NCBI RefSeq assembly: GCF_010993705.1
Contig: NZ_WOFO01000005.1
Coordinates: 282,896 to 346,895 of the forward strand
DNA length: 64,000 nt
Reading direction: 5' to 3'
From: Cyclobacterium sp. SYSU L10401
GTDB lineage: Bacteria > Bacteroidota > Bacteroidia > Cytophagales > Cyclobacteriaceae
Shown piece by piece: positions 53,361 to 63,652 of the stretch (position 1 is the stretch's first letter; the number at the start of each line of letters is the position of its first letter). Below the pieces are notes generated by a model. That model worked only from the letters and a program-made list of their open reading frames with translations. It was not told where the DNA came from and did not search any database. A program made the translations under genes and the position numbers.

Positions 53361-54374
53361 TTATTTATTTTTATCGCCTCCTTTGGATCGATCACTTGGT
53401 TTGCTTTCGTCTGAATTGGCGATGGAGTCCCGCATACTGGTATCGGATTTTACATTTTCCATTTTGTAGTAATCCATGATCCCCAGATTGCCGGATCGGA
53501 AGGCTTCAGAAATGGCTTTGGGAACTTCCGCTTCTGCTTCCGTAACCTTGGCTTTCATTTCCACATTCCTGGCTTTCATCTCCTGCTCCAGGGCTACGGC
53601 CATGGCTCTTCTCTCCTCTGCCCTGGCTTCTGCCACTTTCAGGTCAGCAGTGGCCTGATCTATTTGCAATTTGGCTCCAATATTGGATCCCACATCTATA
53701 TCGGCGATGTCAATGGAAAGGATTTCAAAGGCGGTACCTGCATCCAGGCCTCTTTCCAACACCAGCTTGGATATTTTGTCTGGGTTTTCCAAAACGCTTT
53801 TATGGTTTTTGGCTGAGCCAATGGAGGTAACAATACCTTCCCCTACCCTGGCAAGGATGGTTTCCTCTCCGGCACCTCCTACCAGTTGGGCAATGTTTGC
53901 CCTTACGGTAACCCGAGCCTTGGCGATAAGTTGAATCCCATCTGCTGCTACTGCAGCCACGCTGGGTGTGTTGATCACTTTAGGATTGACAGATATCTGT
54001 ACTGCCTCAAAAACATCCCTACCGGCCAGGTCAATGGCCGTAGCTTGTTTAAAGGATAAGGAAATATTGGCCTTGTCTGCCGAAATAAGGGCCCGGATCA
54101 CGTTGGGCACATTTCCACCAGCCAGGTAGTGGGTTTCCAGGTCATTGGTAGTCAGGTTAAGACCGGCTTTTGTTGCTGTGATCAGGGAATTGACGATTAC
54201 CCCGGGAGGCACTTTCCTGATGCGCATCCCTACCAATTCCAACAGTCCTACCTTAACATTGGAAAATATGGCGGTGATCCAAAGGTTTACCGGGACAAAA
54301 TAAAGGAATATAAAGAGTAAGATCAGCCCGGCGAAAGCTGCAATCAATATAAATGCCGAATTTGAAATTTCCAT
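53361..54374 (-). CDS. floA: Flotillin-like protein FloA
   Basis: FloA scaffolds functional membrane microdomains. The 337-residue protein has an N-terminal hairpin membrane segment ([20 protein letters not shown]), an SPFH-like domain with the family block [18 protein letters not shown], and a charged coiled-coil with EA repeats ([20 protein letters not shown]) near the C-terminus. The last 35 residues are polar. It lies 3 bp downstream of an NfeD gene, the usual partner. Confidence 0.95.
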   Translation of the reverse strand: MEISNSAFILIAAFAGLILLFIFLYFVPVNLWITAIFSNVKVGLLELVGMRIRKVPPGVIVNSLITATKAGLNLTTNDLETHYLAGGNVPNVIRALISADKANISLSFKQATAIDLAGRDVFEAVQISVNPKVINTPSVAAVAADGIQLIAKARVTVRANIAQLVGGAGEETILARVGEGIVTSIGSAKNHKSVLENPDKISKLVLERGLDAGTAFEILSIDIADIDVGSNIGAKLQIDQATADLKVAEARAEERRAMAVALEQEMKARNVEMKAKVTEAEAEVPKAISEAFRSGNLGIMDYYKMENVKSDTSMRDSIANSDESKPSDRSKGGDKNK

Positions 54375-54377
54375 AAT

Positions 54378-54839
54378 TTACGGTTTAATGATAATTTTAT
54401 TGTCTGCTATTTTCAATATGGTCACGACAGTCCCTGAAGCGATAAATCCCCCTTCAGATTTGGCCTCATAAATTTTATCTCCGAATTCGACCTTACCAAA
54501 AGGTTTGAAATCCGATAGGGTCATGCCTTTTTGCCCTTCTTCCAAGCCTTCCAACCTGCCATCAAAGGTACCATTGATGATGGTTTGTTTTAAGGCAAAA
54601 CGGCCCCAAACCCCGGATTTGAAACCGTACACAATAAACCCTATGTTGACAATAATGGTCAATCCTGCTACAGTATAGGCCACGCCTGCCGGAAAACTCA
54701 GAAAGGCATAATAGATACCCATGAAGGTAAAGATCAAGCCCAAAACCCCTACCACGGTTGTTCCGGGAACGAAAATTACTTCCACCAGTACCAGCAAGGC
54801 ACCAAATAAAATCAGACTCAACAGAATCAACCAGGCCAT
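54378..54839 (-). CDS. NfeD family membrane protein
   Basis: The 153-residue protein is a short NfeD without the serine-protease domain. It has two or three membrane segments (LLSLILFGALLVLVEVIFV; IFTFMGIYYAF; YTVAGLTIIVNIGFIVY) and a C-terminal OB-fold domain (KGMTLSDFKPFGKVEFGDKI). NfeD and FloA are encoded together across bacteria and cooperate in membrane domains; the 3-bp gap supports one operon here. Confidence 0.93.
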   Translation of the reverse strand: MAWLILLSLILFGALLVLVEVIFVPGTTVVGVLGLIFTFMGIYYAFLSFPAGVAYTVAGLTIIVNIGFIVYGFKSGVWGRFALKQTIINGTFDGRLEGLEEGQKGMTLSDFKPFGKVEFGDKIYEAKSEGGFIASGTVVTILKIADNKIIIKP

Positions 54840-54990
54840 AGGGACGATTTTTCAGGGTTTGTGAAGAACCTGAACCTTTTCGTAAATTTACAAGAAATCC
54901 TTACAATAGAAAGCCAAATGAGGGAATCATCTGTCCGCTACTGCAAGCTTTAAATTAAGTCAGCTGCTCAGATACCTGTTGCCCCGTCGG

Positions 54991-56472
54991 TCAATAGGCC
55001 CTGGCAAATAACACCCTGCCACGGGAAGGTTTTCCAGAAAGGATACATTGCCCCTCTTCCTGCACCTGGTCCAGCGGGATACAGCGTATGGTGGCTTTGG
55101 TCTTTTCCTTGATCTGGTTTTCGGTAGCTGCAGTTCCATCCCAGTGAGCCGATATAAATCCCCCTTTCTTTTCCAGCAGTTCCACAAATTCCTCCCAGTT
55201 GTCTGCAGTGGTTGTTTTTTCCCGGGTAAAAACACGGGCCTTTTCGTAAATGCTCTTTTGAATATCCTCCAGGGTTGCTTTTATTTTGACCGGCAGGTCT
55301 TCCTGCTCCAGGTTTACTATTGATTTGGTTAGATTATCCCGTCGGGCCATTTCCACGGTTTTGTTTTTCAAATCTCTCGGGCCAATGCCCAACCTGAGGG
55401 GCACACCTTTGAGTTCATATTCGGCAAACTTCCAACCTGGTTTGAAGGTATCTCTGTCATCAAATTTTACTGTAATCCCCATGGCATCCAATTCATCCAT
55501 TATTTCATGAGCTTTTTCACGAATGGCGGCCAGTTCTTCCTCACTTTTAAATATGGGAATGATCACTACCTGAATCGGGGCCAGTTTGGGAGGCAATACC
55601 AAGCCGTTATCATCCGAATGGGCCATAATCAGGGCACCCATCAGCCGGGTACTCACCCCCCAGGAGGTACCCCATACATGTTCCAACTCCCCATCCCTGC
55701 CGGCAAATTTTACATCAAAGGCTTTGGCAAAATTCTGTCCCAAAAAATGGGAGGTTCCTGCCTGCAAGGCTTTTCCATCCTGCATCATGGCTTCAATACA
55801 ATACGTATCTACCGCACCGGCGAATTTTTCACTTTCTGATTTCACCCCCCTGATTACGGGCATGGCCATGAAGTTCTCTGCAAATTCTGCATAAACATTC
55901 ATCATGCGAACAGTTTCTTCGATGGCTTCTTTTTTCGTTTCATGTGCGGTATGCCCCTCCTGCCAAAGAAATTCGGATGTCCTTAAAAACAATCTGGTAC
56001 GCATTTCCCAGCGCACCACATTTGCCCATTGGTTAATCAGAAGTGGCAGGTCACGATAGGACTGAATCCAGTTTTTATAGGTACTCCAGATAACAGTCTC
56101 TGAGGTAGGTCTGACGATAAGTTCCTCCTCCAAAGCTGCTTCAGGGTCCACTATTACCCCTTTCCCTGATGGGTCAGCTTTTAAGCGGTAATGGGTCACT
56201 ACCGCACACTCCTTGGCAAAACCTTCCACATGGCTGGCTTCCTTTGACAAGTAGGATTTGGGGATAAATAAAGGGAAATAGGCATTGGAATGGCCGGTCT
56301 TTTTAAACATCCTGTCCAGCTCAGCCTGCATTTTTTCCCAAATACTGAATCCATAAGGTTTGATAACCATACAGCCTCTGACCGCACTATTTTCCGCCAG
56401 GTCCGCTCTTTTCACCAATTCATTGTACCATAGGGAATAATCCTCACTTCGTTTGGGTAATCCTTTGCTCAT
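54991..56472 (-). CDS. proS: Prolyl-tRNA synthetase, archaeal/eukaryotic (ProS type 3) form
   Basis: The 493-residue class II synthetase charges tRNA-Pro. Motif 2 lies around [21 protein letters not shown] and motif 3 around [19 protein letters not shown]. The anticodon-binding domain and the C-terminal zinc-binding-like extension of the short type-3 form (IRCIPL to CILSGKPS, ending FARAY) are present. There is no bacterial editing insert. I start at the ATG at 56472 ([19 protein letters not shown]) because upstream codons to 56568 add no family sequence. Type-3 ProRS is usual in Bacteroidota. Confidence 0.95.
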   Translation of the reverse strand: MSKGLPKRSEDYSLWYNELVKRADLAENSAVRGCMVIKPYGFSIWEKMQAELDRMFKKTGHSNAYFPLFIPKSYLSKEASHVEGFAKECAVVTHYRLKADPSGKGVIVDPEAALEEELIVRPTSETVIWSTYKNWIQSYRDLPLLINQWANVVRWEMRTRLFLRTSEFLWQEGHTAHETKKEAIEETVRMMNVYAEFAENFMAMPVIRGVKSESEKFAGAVDTYCIEAMMQDGKALQAGTSHFLGQNFAKAFDVKFAGRDGELEHVWGTSWGVSTRLMGALIMAHSDDNGLVLPPKLAPIQVVIIPIFKSEEELAAIREKAHEIMDELDAMGITVKFDDRDTFKPGWKFAEYELKGVPLRLGIGPRDLKNKTVEMARRDNLTKSIVNLEQEDLPVKIKATLEDIQKSIYEKARVFTREKTTTADNWEEFVELLEKKGGFISAHWDGTAATENQIKEKTKATIRCIPLDQVQEEGQCILSGKPSRGRVLFARAY

Positions 56473-56603
56473 TAGTATTTCTTTGTTGTATTGAAAAAAC
56501 TCATTATATTCGATTCTTGATTGTAGCAAAGATAAATTAAAAAATGATAACCCTCTTGCTATGTTCACGTATATAGTAACAGAGTAATAAACTAAAAATT
56601 CCT

Positions 56604-57977
56604 ATGATTAATTTCAATCCCATACGGACAGTAGGTGCAATAGCGGTTTTAGGCTTGGCTGCCTGTAGTACCAGCTACAATGCGAGCAGGAGTGGAGAAG
56701 AAACCGACAACCTGTACTTCATGGCTTCAGACGCCAGGATAGCTACTGAATTTGCGGTGAAAAATAACAATCCTGAAAACTTTAAGGAAATCGATCAAAT
56801 CCAATCTTTCGATGGCGAGACCGATAACTTCAGTTCTAAGAATGTTAACCCCGAATACATTGCCAAGTACCAAAGGTCAACAGCTCCTGCAGAAGAGGAG
56901 GGTACAGTATACTTCGATGATGCTGAAACAGGAGAAGACCAGGCACAGGGAGACCCCAATATCAATGCCTATGATAATTACAGAGGCAGCAATGGGAATA
57001 ATCCTGTTGTAAACAATTATTTCATGAATCCCATGATGGGGATGGGCATGAATCCCATGATGATGGGAATGGGTGGCTTCTACGATCCTTTCTGGGGACC
57101 TGGTTTTGGAGGTATGGGCTTATATGATCCCTTCTGGGGTTCCGGGTTCGGATTCCGACCTGGTTTCAACATGTCCATTGGTATGGGATTTGGATGGGGC
57201 AATCGCTTCATGCGACCCGGTATGGGTTTCTATGATCCATTCTGGGGTCCGGGATTTGGATTCCGACCTGGCTTCGGCGGTCTTTATGGCGGTGGCATGT
57301 GGGGTAGAAATATTTACTCTCCAGTGATCGTATTGCCAGGAGGCAGTGAAGGTAACAGGAGACAATTGGTACAGAGTGCCAGACCGAGCAGGGCTTCTTC
57401 TCTGGCCAGCGGCACCAGCAGGTCCAGGGACATTGCTCAACCGTCCTCTTCAAGAGCTGCGGCCAGAAGGGATGCTATGAACAGCAGTCGTTCGGTAAAT
57501 AACAACAGGGCTGCTTCTTCAAGAAACTCCTTCAGCAGGTCACAGAATGATTATTACAATGCGGCCTCTGCAGCTCCTTCCAGAAGAAATATCAACTCTC
57601 CTGCAATGAATCGTTCAGGAAATACCTCTTCCAGGAGCAGTTATAATGCTCCTACCAGGACGAACGCTGATACCAGAACACAAGCTCCCGCAAGGAGTAA
57701 CACAAGATATAATACCAACAGGAGTAACAATAGCAGGTCAACCTATACCGCTCCCAGGTCTAATAGTAGAAGTGCTTCTCCTTCTTACAACAGAAGCAGA
57801 ACCAACAGGACTACTACGCCAAGTTATCAACAACGGTCTACCTCACCTAGCAGAAGTAATTATTCTGCTCCCTCCAGGTCTTCATCTTCCTACAGTGCGC
57901 CTAGCAGAGGCAGCTATAGTGGAGGAGGAGCTTCCCGAGGCGGAGGTAGCGTAGGAGGAAGTAGAAGAGGGAATTAA
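56604..57977 (+). CDS. Low-complexity lipoprotein with repeated FYDPFWGPGFG motif
   Basis: The 457-residue protein has a lipoprotein signal (LGLAACSTSY). A variable region follows, then a Gly/Met/aromatic block in which FYDPFWGPGFG-like units recur three to four times (about residues 155-230). The last 200 residues are Ser/Arg/Asn-rich (for example NNSRSTYTAPRSNSRSASPS). Related Bacteroidota proteins are annotated only as membrane lipoproteins, sometimes with names borrowed from vitellogenin by low complexity. It may coat or bridge the outer membrane. The OmpP1/FadL-like gene follows. Ends at a strong terminator. Confidence 0.75.
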   Translation: MINFNPIRTVGAIAVLGLAACSTSYNASRSGEETDNLYFMASDARIATEFAVKNNNPENFKEIDQIQSFDGETDNFSSKNVNPEYIAKYQRSTAPAEEEGTVYFDDAETGEDQAQGDPNINAYDNYRGSNGNNPVVNNYFMNPMMGMGMNPMMMGMGGFYDPFWGPGFGGMGLYDPFWGSGFGFRPGFNMSIGMGFGWGNRFMRPGMGFYDPFWGPGFGFRPGFGGLYGGGMWGRNIYSPVIVLPGGSEGNRRQLVQSARPSRASSLASGTSRSRDIAQPSSSRAAARRDAMNSSRSVNNNRAASSRNSFSRSQNDYYNAASAAPSRRNINSPAMNRSGNTSSRSSYNAPTRTNADTRTQAPARSNTRYNTNRSNNSRSTYTAPRSNSRSASPSYNRSRTNRTTTPSYQQRSTSPSRSNYSAPSRSSSSYSAPSRGSYSGGGASRGGGSVGGSRRGN

Positions 57978-57992
57978 TTCCCTCTTTTTTTA
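57965..57992 (+). terminator. Terminator at the end of the lipoprotein gene
   Basis: AAGAGGGAA (57965-57973) and TTCCCTCTT (57978-57986) form a 9-bp stem around a TTAA loop, followed by a T-run (57985-57992). The stop codon lies in the loop region. Confidence 0.85.
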
Positions 57993-58234
57993 CCCCTTTA
58001 CCACCTGATTTTACTTTTTATCCTTAATTGCCTATCATCCCAATCCGGCAGTAAGCAGTAAAACTAAAACCTCAATATTTGAACGTTATTTTTACTTTAA
58101 CTTAAATTTCTTGTTTCCGTTCAAAATAAAGCGATCCTAATTCGTGAACCTTTGGGCTACCTAAGATAAGGATATGCTGTTCTTTTTCAGGTAGCTTGAA
58201 ATCCAAAACCAATTCAGTATTTAATTCAGTTGAT

Positions 58235-59707
58235 ATGAAAGGATTAAAATTGATTTTGTCTTTAGTGGTGCTGTCGCTCATTCACGTTCAGCATTTGAAA
58301 GCTCAAAGCGGCTATGTAGAAGATGCCCTCAGATTCAGTCGGTTTGGTGCCAGCGGTTCTGCCAGAATAGCTGCACTGGGCGGTACCCAGAATGCTTTGG
58401 GTGGAGATATCAGCAACGTTCACGGCAACCCGGCCGGGCTTGGGTTTTTCCAGCAATCAGAATTCAGCCTCACGGCAGCCTACAGTGACTGGAACGCTGA
58501 AACATTTCTATTAAACCAATCCAGAGGTTATAATGCAACCAATTTTTCCATCCCCAATCTGGGAGCCGTTATCAGCAGGGCCAAAGGACCGCTGGAAGTC
58601 GGAGATTGGAGAGGGGGATCTTTCGGGATAAGCATCAACCGGCAAGCCAGCTATAACAATAATTTCGGTTATTTCTCCAATCAATTGGATCAGGGATCTA
58701 TCCTGGATTATTATGTAAATCTGTATAACGATCAGGGGGAGGTCCCGACCGGCACAGATGGCCTTTATTTCGAAGCTTTTCTGATCAATCCTGGAAATGA
58801 GGGCTACGATTATGTTCCTAATGCCACCCTGGCCCTTGAAAAATCGGAAATGGTAGAAAACGAGGGAAGTATGAGTCAGATTGGCTTTTCCTACGGGGGA
58901 AATTATAAAAACAAACTCTTTGTCGGAGCTTCTCTGGGTATCAATTCCATCAATTTCCGGTCTACCCAAACCTATAATGAAGAGTTTCTGGACGACAATG
59001 ACCAAAGTACCTTATTCAGTTCCCTGCAGGAAAACCTGTTTTTGGAGGGCTCAGGGATAAACCTGGGTTTGGGTATTATCTACAAACCCATAGACCGCTT
59101 AAACCTGGGACTGGACTTCAAATCGCCCACCTGGAATCGGTTTAATGAAGAGTATGATGCAGACATTTTCGCGAATTTCAGTCCTCCCTATGATGATCCT
59201 GAATTTGGGAGTATTTCAGAATCCGATTCACAAACGGATATCTTTCTTAGCAGTTACAACCTGAGGACGCCTATGCGGTTGGGTGCAGGCCTGACCTACT
59301 TTTTCGGAAAAAACGGATTTATTTCTGCCGATGCCAACTACCTGGACTACAGTACGGCCCATTTACGGTCTAATGTCTTTAATACCGCAGAGGACAACCA
59401 GGTCATCAGCAGTACCTATGGACAGGCGATCAATTATAGCGTCGGTGGCGAATACAGGGTAAAAATGTTACGGATAAGGGCAGGATATGCTTTTTATGGC
59501 GATCCCTTTGGGGAGGCGGGCAATCTGGACCGGAGCACTACAAAACTTTCCGGAGGGCTGGGGGTAAAACTACCAGGTTTCAGCATAGATTTTGGTCTGG
59601 TAAACAGCCTATTCAACAGCTATTACAATTCCTATCCGGGTGCGGACCTGGCCACCACAGAAAACAATATCATTTCCGGTATGCTTACCTTAGGGTTTAA
59701 TTTTTAA
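58235..59707 (+). CDS. OmpP1/FadL-like outer-membrane transport protein
   Basis: From the ATG at 58235 the 490-residue protein has a signal peptide (MKGLKLILSLVVLSLIHVQHLKAQ), the family start DALRFSRFGASGSARIAALGG with NPAGLGFF, and a repeated beta-strand pattern ending in MLTLGFNF. The FadL/OmpP1 family imports hydrophobic compounds through the outer membrane; the substrate is unknown. It sits 257 bp after the low-complexity lipoprotein gene on the same strand. Its 3' end overlaps the convergent aroK by 18 bp. Confidence 0.87.
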   Translation: MKGLKLILSLVVLSLIHVQHLKAQSGYVEDALRFSRFGASGSARIAALGGTQNALGGDISNVHGNPAGLGFFQQSEFSLTAAYSDWNAETFLLNQSRGYNATNFSIPNLGAVISRAKGPLEVGDWRGGSFGISINRQASYNNNFGYFSNQLDQGSILDYYVNLYNDQGEVPTGTDGLYFEAFLINPGNEGYDYVPNATLALEKSEMVENEGSMSQIGFSYGGNYKNKLFVGASLGINSINFRSTQTYNEEFLDDNDQSTLFSSLQENLFLEGSGINLGLGIIYKPIDRLNLGLDFKSPTWNRFNEEYDADIFANFSPPYDDPEFGSISESDSQTDIFLSSYNLRTPMRLGAGLTYFFGKNGFISADANYLDYSTAHLRSNVFNTAEDNQVISSTYGQAINYSVGGEYRVKMLRIRAGYAFYGDPFGEAGNLDRSTTKLSGGLGVKLPGFSIDFGLVNSLFNSYYNSYPGADLATTENNIISGMLTLGFNF

Positions 59708-60226
59708 AAAAGGCATCCATTCGGCAATCAATAACTCAGGGGAAATATCTTCTCCCCTGAGTTTTATTTTGGCTTTTTCATAAAATTTATATCGCTCCAC
59801 ATACATGTTTTTTAATTTTAGTATGATTTCGGAGGTATCCAATCCTGAAAAAAGGGGTCGTATATCAATTTGCGTCTGACTGAGTCTTTCTAAAATTCGG
59901 TTGAGGGGGACATCCAGGTAGACTGAAACCCCAAGAGAATTGATCAGCTCCATATTGTCATTGTAGCAGGGTGCACCCCCTCCTGTCGCCAAAATAAAGG
60001 CTTCCTTATTTTCTAAAGCTTCCTTCAATACGGAAGTCTCCAGATTCCGGAAATATCCTTCCCCTTTTTCCGGAAAAATATCTGCAATCCTTTTGCCTTC
60101 TTTTTCCTCAATAAGGTCATCCAGATCAAGAAAAGGACAATTCAGCCTGTTGCTTAATTCCTTTCCCAGGGTGGACTTACCGCTCCCTGGCATACCTACT
60201 AAAACTATTTTTCTAGGGTCGATCAT
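59690..60226 (-). CDS. aroK: Shikimate kinase
   Basis: Shikimate kinase phosphorylates shikimate at O3 in the chorismate pathway. The 178-residue protein has the P-loop GMPGSGKSTLGKEL, the DLDDLIEEKEG shikimate-binding Asp, the FR motif (GEGYFRNLETSVL) and the GGGAP block. It overlaps the upstream BT_3928 gene by 4 bp and the convergent FadL-like gene by 18 bp at the 3' end. Confidence 0.95.
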   Translation of the reverse strand: MIDPRKIVLVGMPGSGKSTLGKELSNRLNCPFLDLDDLIEEKEGKRIADIFPEKGEGYFRNLETSVLKEALENKEAFILATGGGAPCYNDNMELINSLGVSVYLDVPLNRILERLSQTQIDIRPLFSGLDTSEIILKLKNMYVERYKFYEKAKIKLRGEDISPELLIAEWMPFLKIKP

Positions 60227-61335
60227 GGGCTAAACAGGCCTTGGGCAGTTTCAGGATCCGGGGTGTTTCGAAAATGATATTTACCGAGTACCGTTCCACT
60301 TTCCAGAAATACCAGGCCCGGATTGGAACGAATAATGGTTTTTACGACTGTGGCATCCGCCATGTAATGCCCTATCTGTAGCCCGTTATCTCTTAAAAAC
60401 TGTCGCATTTCATCTTCAGAGGATGCAGCTACCAGGGCTACCTGCACATCAGATCCCTGAAACGCATTGATCAGGGAACTGATTTTCTCCATCTGCGCCA
60501 GAGAAAGGTCTACTTTCTGAATGCTGGGAGAAAGGATCAAAAGTTTCTTACCGCTAAGCATCTCCTCCGTATGGTCACCATTATCATTCCAAATGGCAAA
60601 ATCAGAAATTTTGGGCAGAGCTTCCGGATTCAAAAGGTTCATTTCTACAAATTCATAGCTTTCATCAGTCGGGTATTGATCAAATTCGACTATTTGTCCC
60701 TCCTTCCGCATCAGGTAGCTGTACTCCAAATTGGCAGAAGGCTCCATGGCTTGCGGAATGTTTACCCCTTCTTTAAAAGCACGAAAATCAATGAAAGGAA
60801 GGTTTCTGATGGCTACTATGGCCAGGATCAGGGAAATAACAAATGAACCCAGCGTCAGCCATTTACCAAACGCTGTATGCTTCTCAGGGAGCTGCTTTTT
60901 GAATATGACCATAAAGGTAATCAGCACCAGCAATACCAGGTCTTTGTAAAAAGATTCCCAGGGGGTCAGTTTGATGGCATCTCCGAAACATCCACAATCC
61001 GTTACTTTGTCAAAATAAGCCGAATAAAAGGTGAGAAAGGTAAAAAACAGGATCATGAGTAACAAAAGGTATACCCCGGTCCTCACTTTCCAGCCCACCA
61101 GAATCATGATACCCAACGCTACTTCAAGAATGACCAAAATCACCGCAATGGGTAGAGAGATGGCCTTCAGATGTTCAAATAGAGGAGAGATATCTGTGGC
61201 AAAAACATCAAAATACTCTTCCATCTTGATGGAGGTACCCACCGGGTCATTCACCTTGATCAGGCCTGAAAACACAAACAGCCCGCCCACCAACAGCCGG
61301 GCGATGTACAATATCGTTTTAATGATCATTTTCAT
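60223..61335 (-). CDS. BT_3928 family DoxX/MauE-like membrane protein
   Basis: The 370-residue protein begins with a DoxX-like four-helix membrane domain (IARLLVGGLFVFSGLIKVNDP; PIAVILVILEVALGIMILVG; VYLLLLMILFFTFLTFY; LVLLVLITFMVIF), with Cys residues in VTDCGCFGDAIK facing the periplasm. One further helix and a thioredoxin-like C-terminal domain without CxxC follow. This is the BT_3928 family of Bacteroidota; it may take part in periplasmic redox or quinone reactions. It overlaps both neighbours (17 bp with DUF1599, 4 bp with aroK), so one operon is likely. Confidence 0.87.
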   Translation of the reverse strand: MKMIIKTILYIARLLVGGLFVFSGLIKVNDPVGTSIKMEEYFDVFATDISPLFEHLKAISLPIAVILVILEVALGIMILVGWKVRTGVYLLLLMILFFTFLTFYSAYFDKVTDCGCFGDAIKLTPWESFYKDLVLLVLITFMVIFKKQLPEKHTAFGKWLTLGSFVISLILAIVAIRNLPFIDFRAFKEGVNIPQAMEPSANLEYSYLMRKEGQIVEFDQYPTDESYEFVEMNLLNPEALPKISDFAIWNDNGDHTEEMLSGKKLLILSPSIQKVDLSLAQMEKISSLINAFQGSDVQVALVAASSEDEMRQFLRDNGLQIGHYMADATVVKTIIRSNPGLVFLESGTVLGKYHFRNTPDPETAQGLFSP

Positions 61336-61867
61336 TTAATTTAATCATACAAAATACGGCATAATTGAGCATGTCCTGATAATTGGCAATCACCCCCTCG
61401 GACACCAGGGTTTTTCCACGGTTATCTTCAATTTGCTTCACGCGGTACAGCTTCATCAAAATAATGTCCGTCATGGATGCCACCCGCATGCTCCTCCAGG
61501 CCTCTCCGTAGTCATGGTTTTTATTGGCCAGCAGTTCCCTGGTGGCATTTACCCATTTGTCGTACAAGGGTTCGAGTTCTTCAAAAGAAATTTCTTTCCT
61601 CGGATCCTCCTTTAATTCCAGCTGAAGCAAGGCGATGATACAATAATTGATGATACCGATAAATTCATCTCTAATGCTGTCTGTGACCTTCTGCTGCCCC
61701 TTTTCCTGAATGGAGCGGATGCGCTGTGCCTTGATGAAAATCTGGTCCGTCAGGGAAGGAAGCCTTAATATCCTCCATGAGGTCCCATAATCCTGCGTTT
61801 TCTTCTTAAAAAGTTCTTTACAAAGGCCAATAACTTCATTATATTCGCTTGCGGTTTGTGTTTCCAA
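61319..61867 (-). CDS. DUF1599 double-domain protein
   Basis: The 182-residue protein consists of two related DUF1599 halves. QDYGTSWRILRLPSLTDQIF and HDYGEAWRSMRVASMTDIIL align clearly, and each is followed by KxxRxxxI. The family is thought to be related to nucleotide-modification proteins; no activity is established. The start is TTG at 61867, as there is no ATG in frame before the upstream stop; an ATT two codons upstream is also possible. It diverges from folP with 14 bp between starts. Confidence 0.85.
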   Translation of the reverse strand: METQTASEYNEVIGLCKELFKKKTQDYGTSWRILRLPSLTDQIFIKAQRIRSIQEKGQQKVTDSIRDEFIGIINYCIIALLQLELKEDPRKEISFEELEPLYDKWVNATRELLANKNHDYGEAWRSMRVASMTDIILMKLYRVKQIEDNRGKTLVSEGVIANYQDMLNYAVFCMIKLNENDH

Positions 61868-61881
61868 AGCAATGGAATTTT

Positions 61882-62766
61882 ATGTTTGACGATTTACGTT
61901 CGGTTTCTAATGCCGAAGATACTTTATTTCCCCCAAAAATAACACTTCAGATCAAAGGAAACCTGTTTGCTTTGGACCAGCCCTGGATCATGGGGATCAT
62001 CAACAGCACACCTGACTCATTCTATGAGGGTAGCAGAATCAACGGAGAAAAAAAAGAGGTGCTACTTAAAGCGGAAACCATGATCGCCCAGGGGGCTCAT
62101 ATTTTAGACATTGGAGGATACAGCAGCAGGCCGGGAGCAGATTTTGTATCTGAAGAAACAGAACTAAAAAGGCTAATATCCGTTATCACTGATATAAAGG
62201 AAAGGTTTTCCGGAATCCTGGTTTCTATTGATACTTTTAGGCACAGGGTAGCCAAAGAAGCTGTCGCTGCCGGTGCAGACCTGGTCAACGATATTTCAGG
62301 AGGCAACCTGGATCCAAAAATGCATGAAACCGTAGGAAATATGGGAATACCCTACATTTGCATGCATATGAAAGGGGAACCCCGCAACATGCAGGCTTTT
62401 ACAGATTATGAACATTTGGAAAAAGAATTGCTGTATTTTTTTTCAGAGAAAATAAGAAATTGTTATAAAGCTGGCATAAAAGATGTAATAGTAGATTTAG
62501 GGTTAGGATTTTCCAAAAACCTGGAGCAAAATTACAGGCTGATCCGCAACCTGGCCTATTTCAAAACCTTACAATTGCCAATTTTGGTAGGGCTGTCCCG
62601 TAAATCCATGATTTATAAATTATTGAAAAGCAGTCCGGAGGAAGCACTCAATGGAACCACTGCCCTGCACATGGCTGCACTGATGAACGGAGCCAACATT
62701 TTAAGGGTGCACGATGTAAAAGAAGCAAATGAAACTTTAAAAATATATAAACAACTCTACATTTGA
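61882..62766 (+). CDS. folP: Dihydropteroate synthase
   Basis: DHPS condenses p-aminobenzoate with dihydropterin pyrophosphate in folate synthesis and is the sulfonamide target. From the ATG at 61882 the protein has 294 residues. The pterin/phosphate blocks are present: GIINSTPDSFYEGSR, ILDIGGYSSRPGAD, SIDTFRHRVA, VNDISGG, MHMKGEPRNMQ, DLGLGFSKN, VGLSRKSMIYKL and LRVHDVKE. The long frame's extra N-terminus from a TTG at 61849 overlaps the DUF1599 start region and is unlikely. Its stop overlaps the TTG start of cdaA. Confidence 0.95.
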   Translation: MFDDLRSVSNAEDTLFPPKITLQIKGNLFALDQPWIMGIINSTPDSFYEGSRINGEKKEVLLKAETMIAQGAHILDIGGYSSRPGADFVSEETELKRLISVITDIKERFSGILVSIDTFRHRVAKEAVAAGADLVNDISGGNLDPKMHETVGNMGIPYICMHMKGEPRNMQAFTDYEHLEKELLYFFSEKIRNCYKAGIKDVIVDLGLGFSKNLEQNYRLIRNLAYFKTLQLPILVGLSRKSMIYKLLKSSPEEALNGTTALHMAALMNGANILRVHDVKEANETLKIYKQLYI

Positions 62767-63629
62767 AATTACTCTTTAAAATAGGTTTTTTGGACGTTTC
62801 CCTGGTCAACCTGATAGACATCGCTTTGGTAAGTATACTGATCTATCAGGTGTACAAACTGATGCGCGGGAGTGTGGCCATTAAAATATTTTTGGGGTTT
62901 CTTTCGATTTATTTAATTTATCTGGTGGTGAGTGCTGCCCAGATGGAGTTGCTGACCATTATCCTTGGACAGTTTATGGGAGTAGGTGTACTGGCAGCCA
63001 TCATCCTATTCCAACAGGAAATCAGAAAATTCCTCCTTATTGTGGGGAAATCTTCCATATTTTCCAATGAAAACCTTTGGCAGGAGTTGCTGTTTTGGAG
63101 AAAAAGAGAAAGCCTGGCCTTCAATGTTACCCCGATTATTGAAGCCTCCAAAACGCTTTCCGGCAGCAGTACCGGGGCCCTGATCGTGCTGTCCAGAAAT
63201 TCCGAATTGAAGTTTTACGCCGAAAGTGGAGACCTGATCGATGCCGTGGTTTCCAAGCGTTTACTGGTTTCAATTTTCAACAAATACTCTCCCTTGCACG
63301 ATGGCGGAGTAATCATTTTTAATGGCCGCGTTAAAGCCGCCAGGTGTATCCTACCGGTCACTGAGCGAGAAGTACCAGCCCAGTTTGGCTTGAGACACCG
63401 GGCTGCCATAGGGATGTCAGAGGCCACCGATTCTTTGGTATTGATCGTTTCTGAAGAGACGGGACAGGTTTCCCTGGCCAAAAACGGCAAAATCTTGCAC
63501 AACCTTTCTTTTCAGGAAGTAAGGGAAATCATTAACAACTACCTGACCGGAGAGGAGATTGATGAGAAATTTGAACCGATCAGTCAGACGGATAAGCCCC
63601 GGGATTTTAAGAAACCTACTGAGGTGTAA
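62763..63629 (+). CDS. cdaA: Diadenylate cyclase CdaA
   Basis: CdaA makes the second messenger c-di-AMP from two ATP at the membrane. The 288-residue protein has three N-terminal membrane segments (about 15-85) and the DAC domain with catalytic DGGV (LHDGGVIIF) and LRHRAAIGMSEATDSLVLIVSEETG, which holds the RHR motif. The start is TTG, overlapping the folP stop (TTGA), so translation is coupled. The folP-cdaA pair is common in Bacteroidota. I saw no YbbR/CdaR gene. Confidence 0.95.
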   Translation: MKLLFKIGFLDVSLVNLIDIALVSILIYQVYKLMRGSVAIKIFLGFLSIYLIYLVVSAAQMELLTIILGQFMGVGVLAAIILFQQEIRKFLLIVGKSSIFSNENLWQELLFWRKRESLAFNVTPIIEASKTLSGSSTGALIVLSRNSELKFYAESGDLIDAVVSKRLLVSIFNKYSPLHDGGVIIFNGRVKAARCILPVTEREVPAQFGLRHRAAIGMSEATDSLVLIVSEETGQVSLAKNGKILHNLSFQEVREIINNYLTGEEIDEKFEPISQTDKPRDFKKPTEV

Positions 63630-63652
63630 GAGTTATTTAATTTAACTAAACT

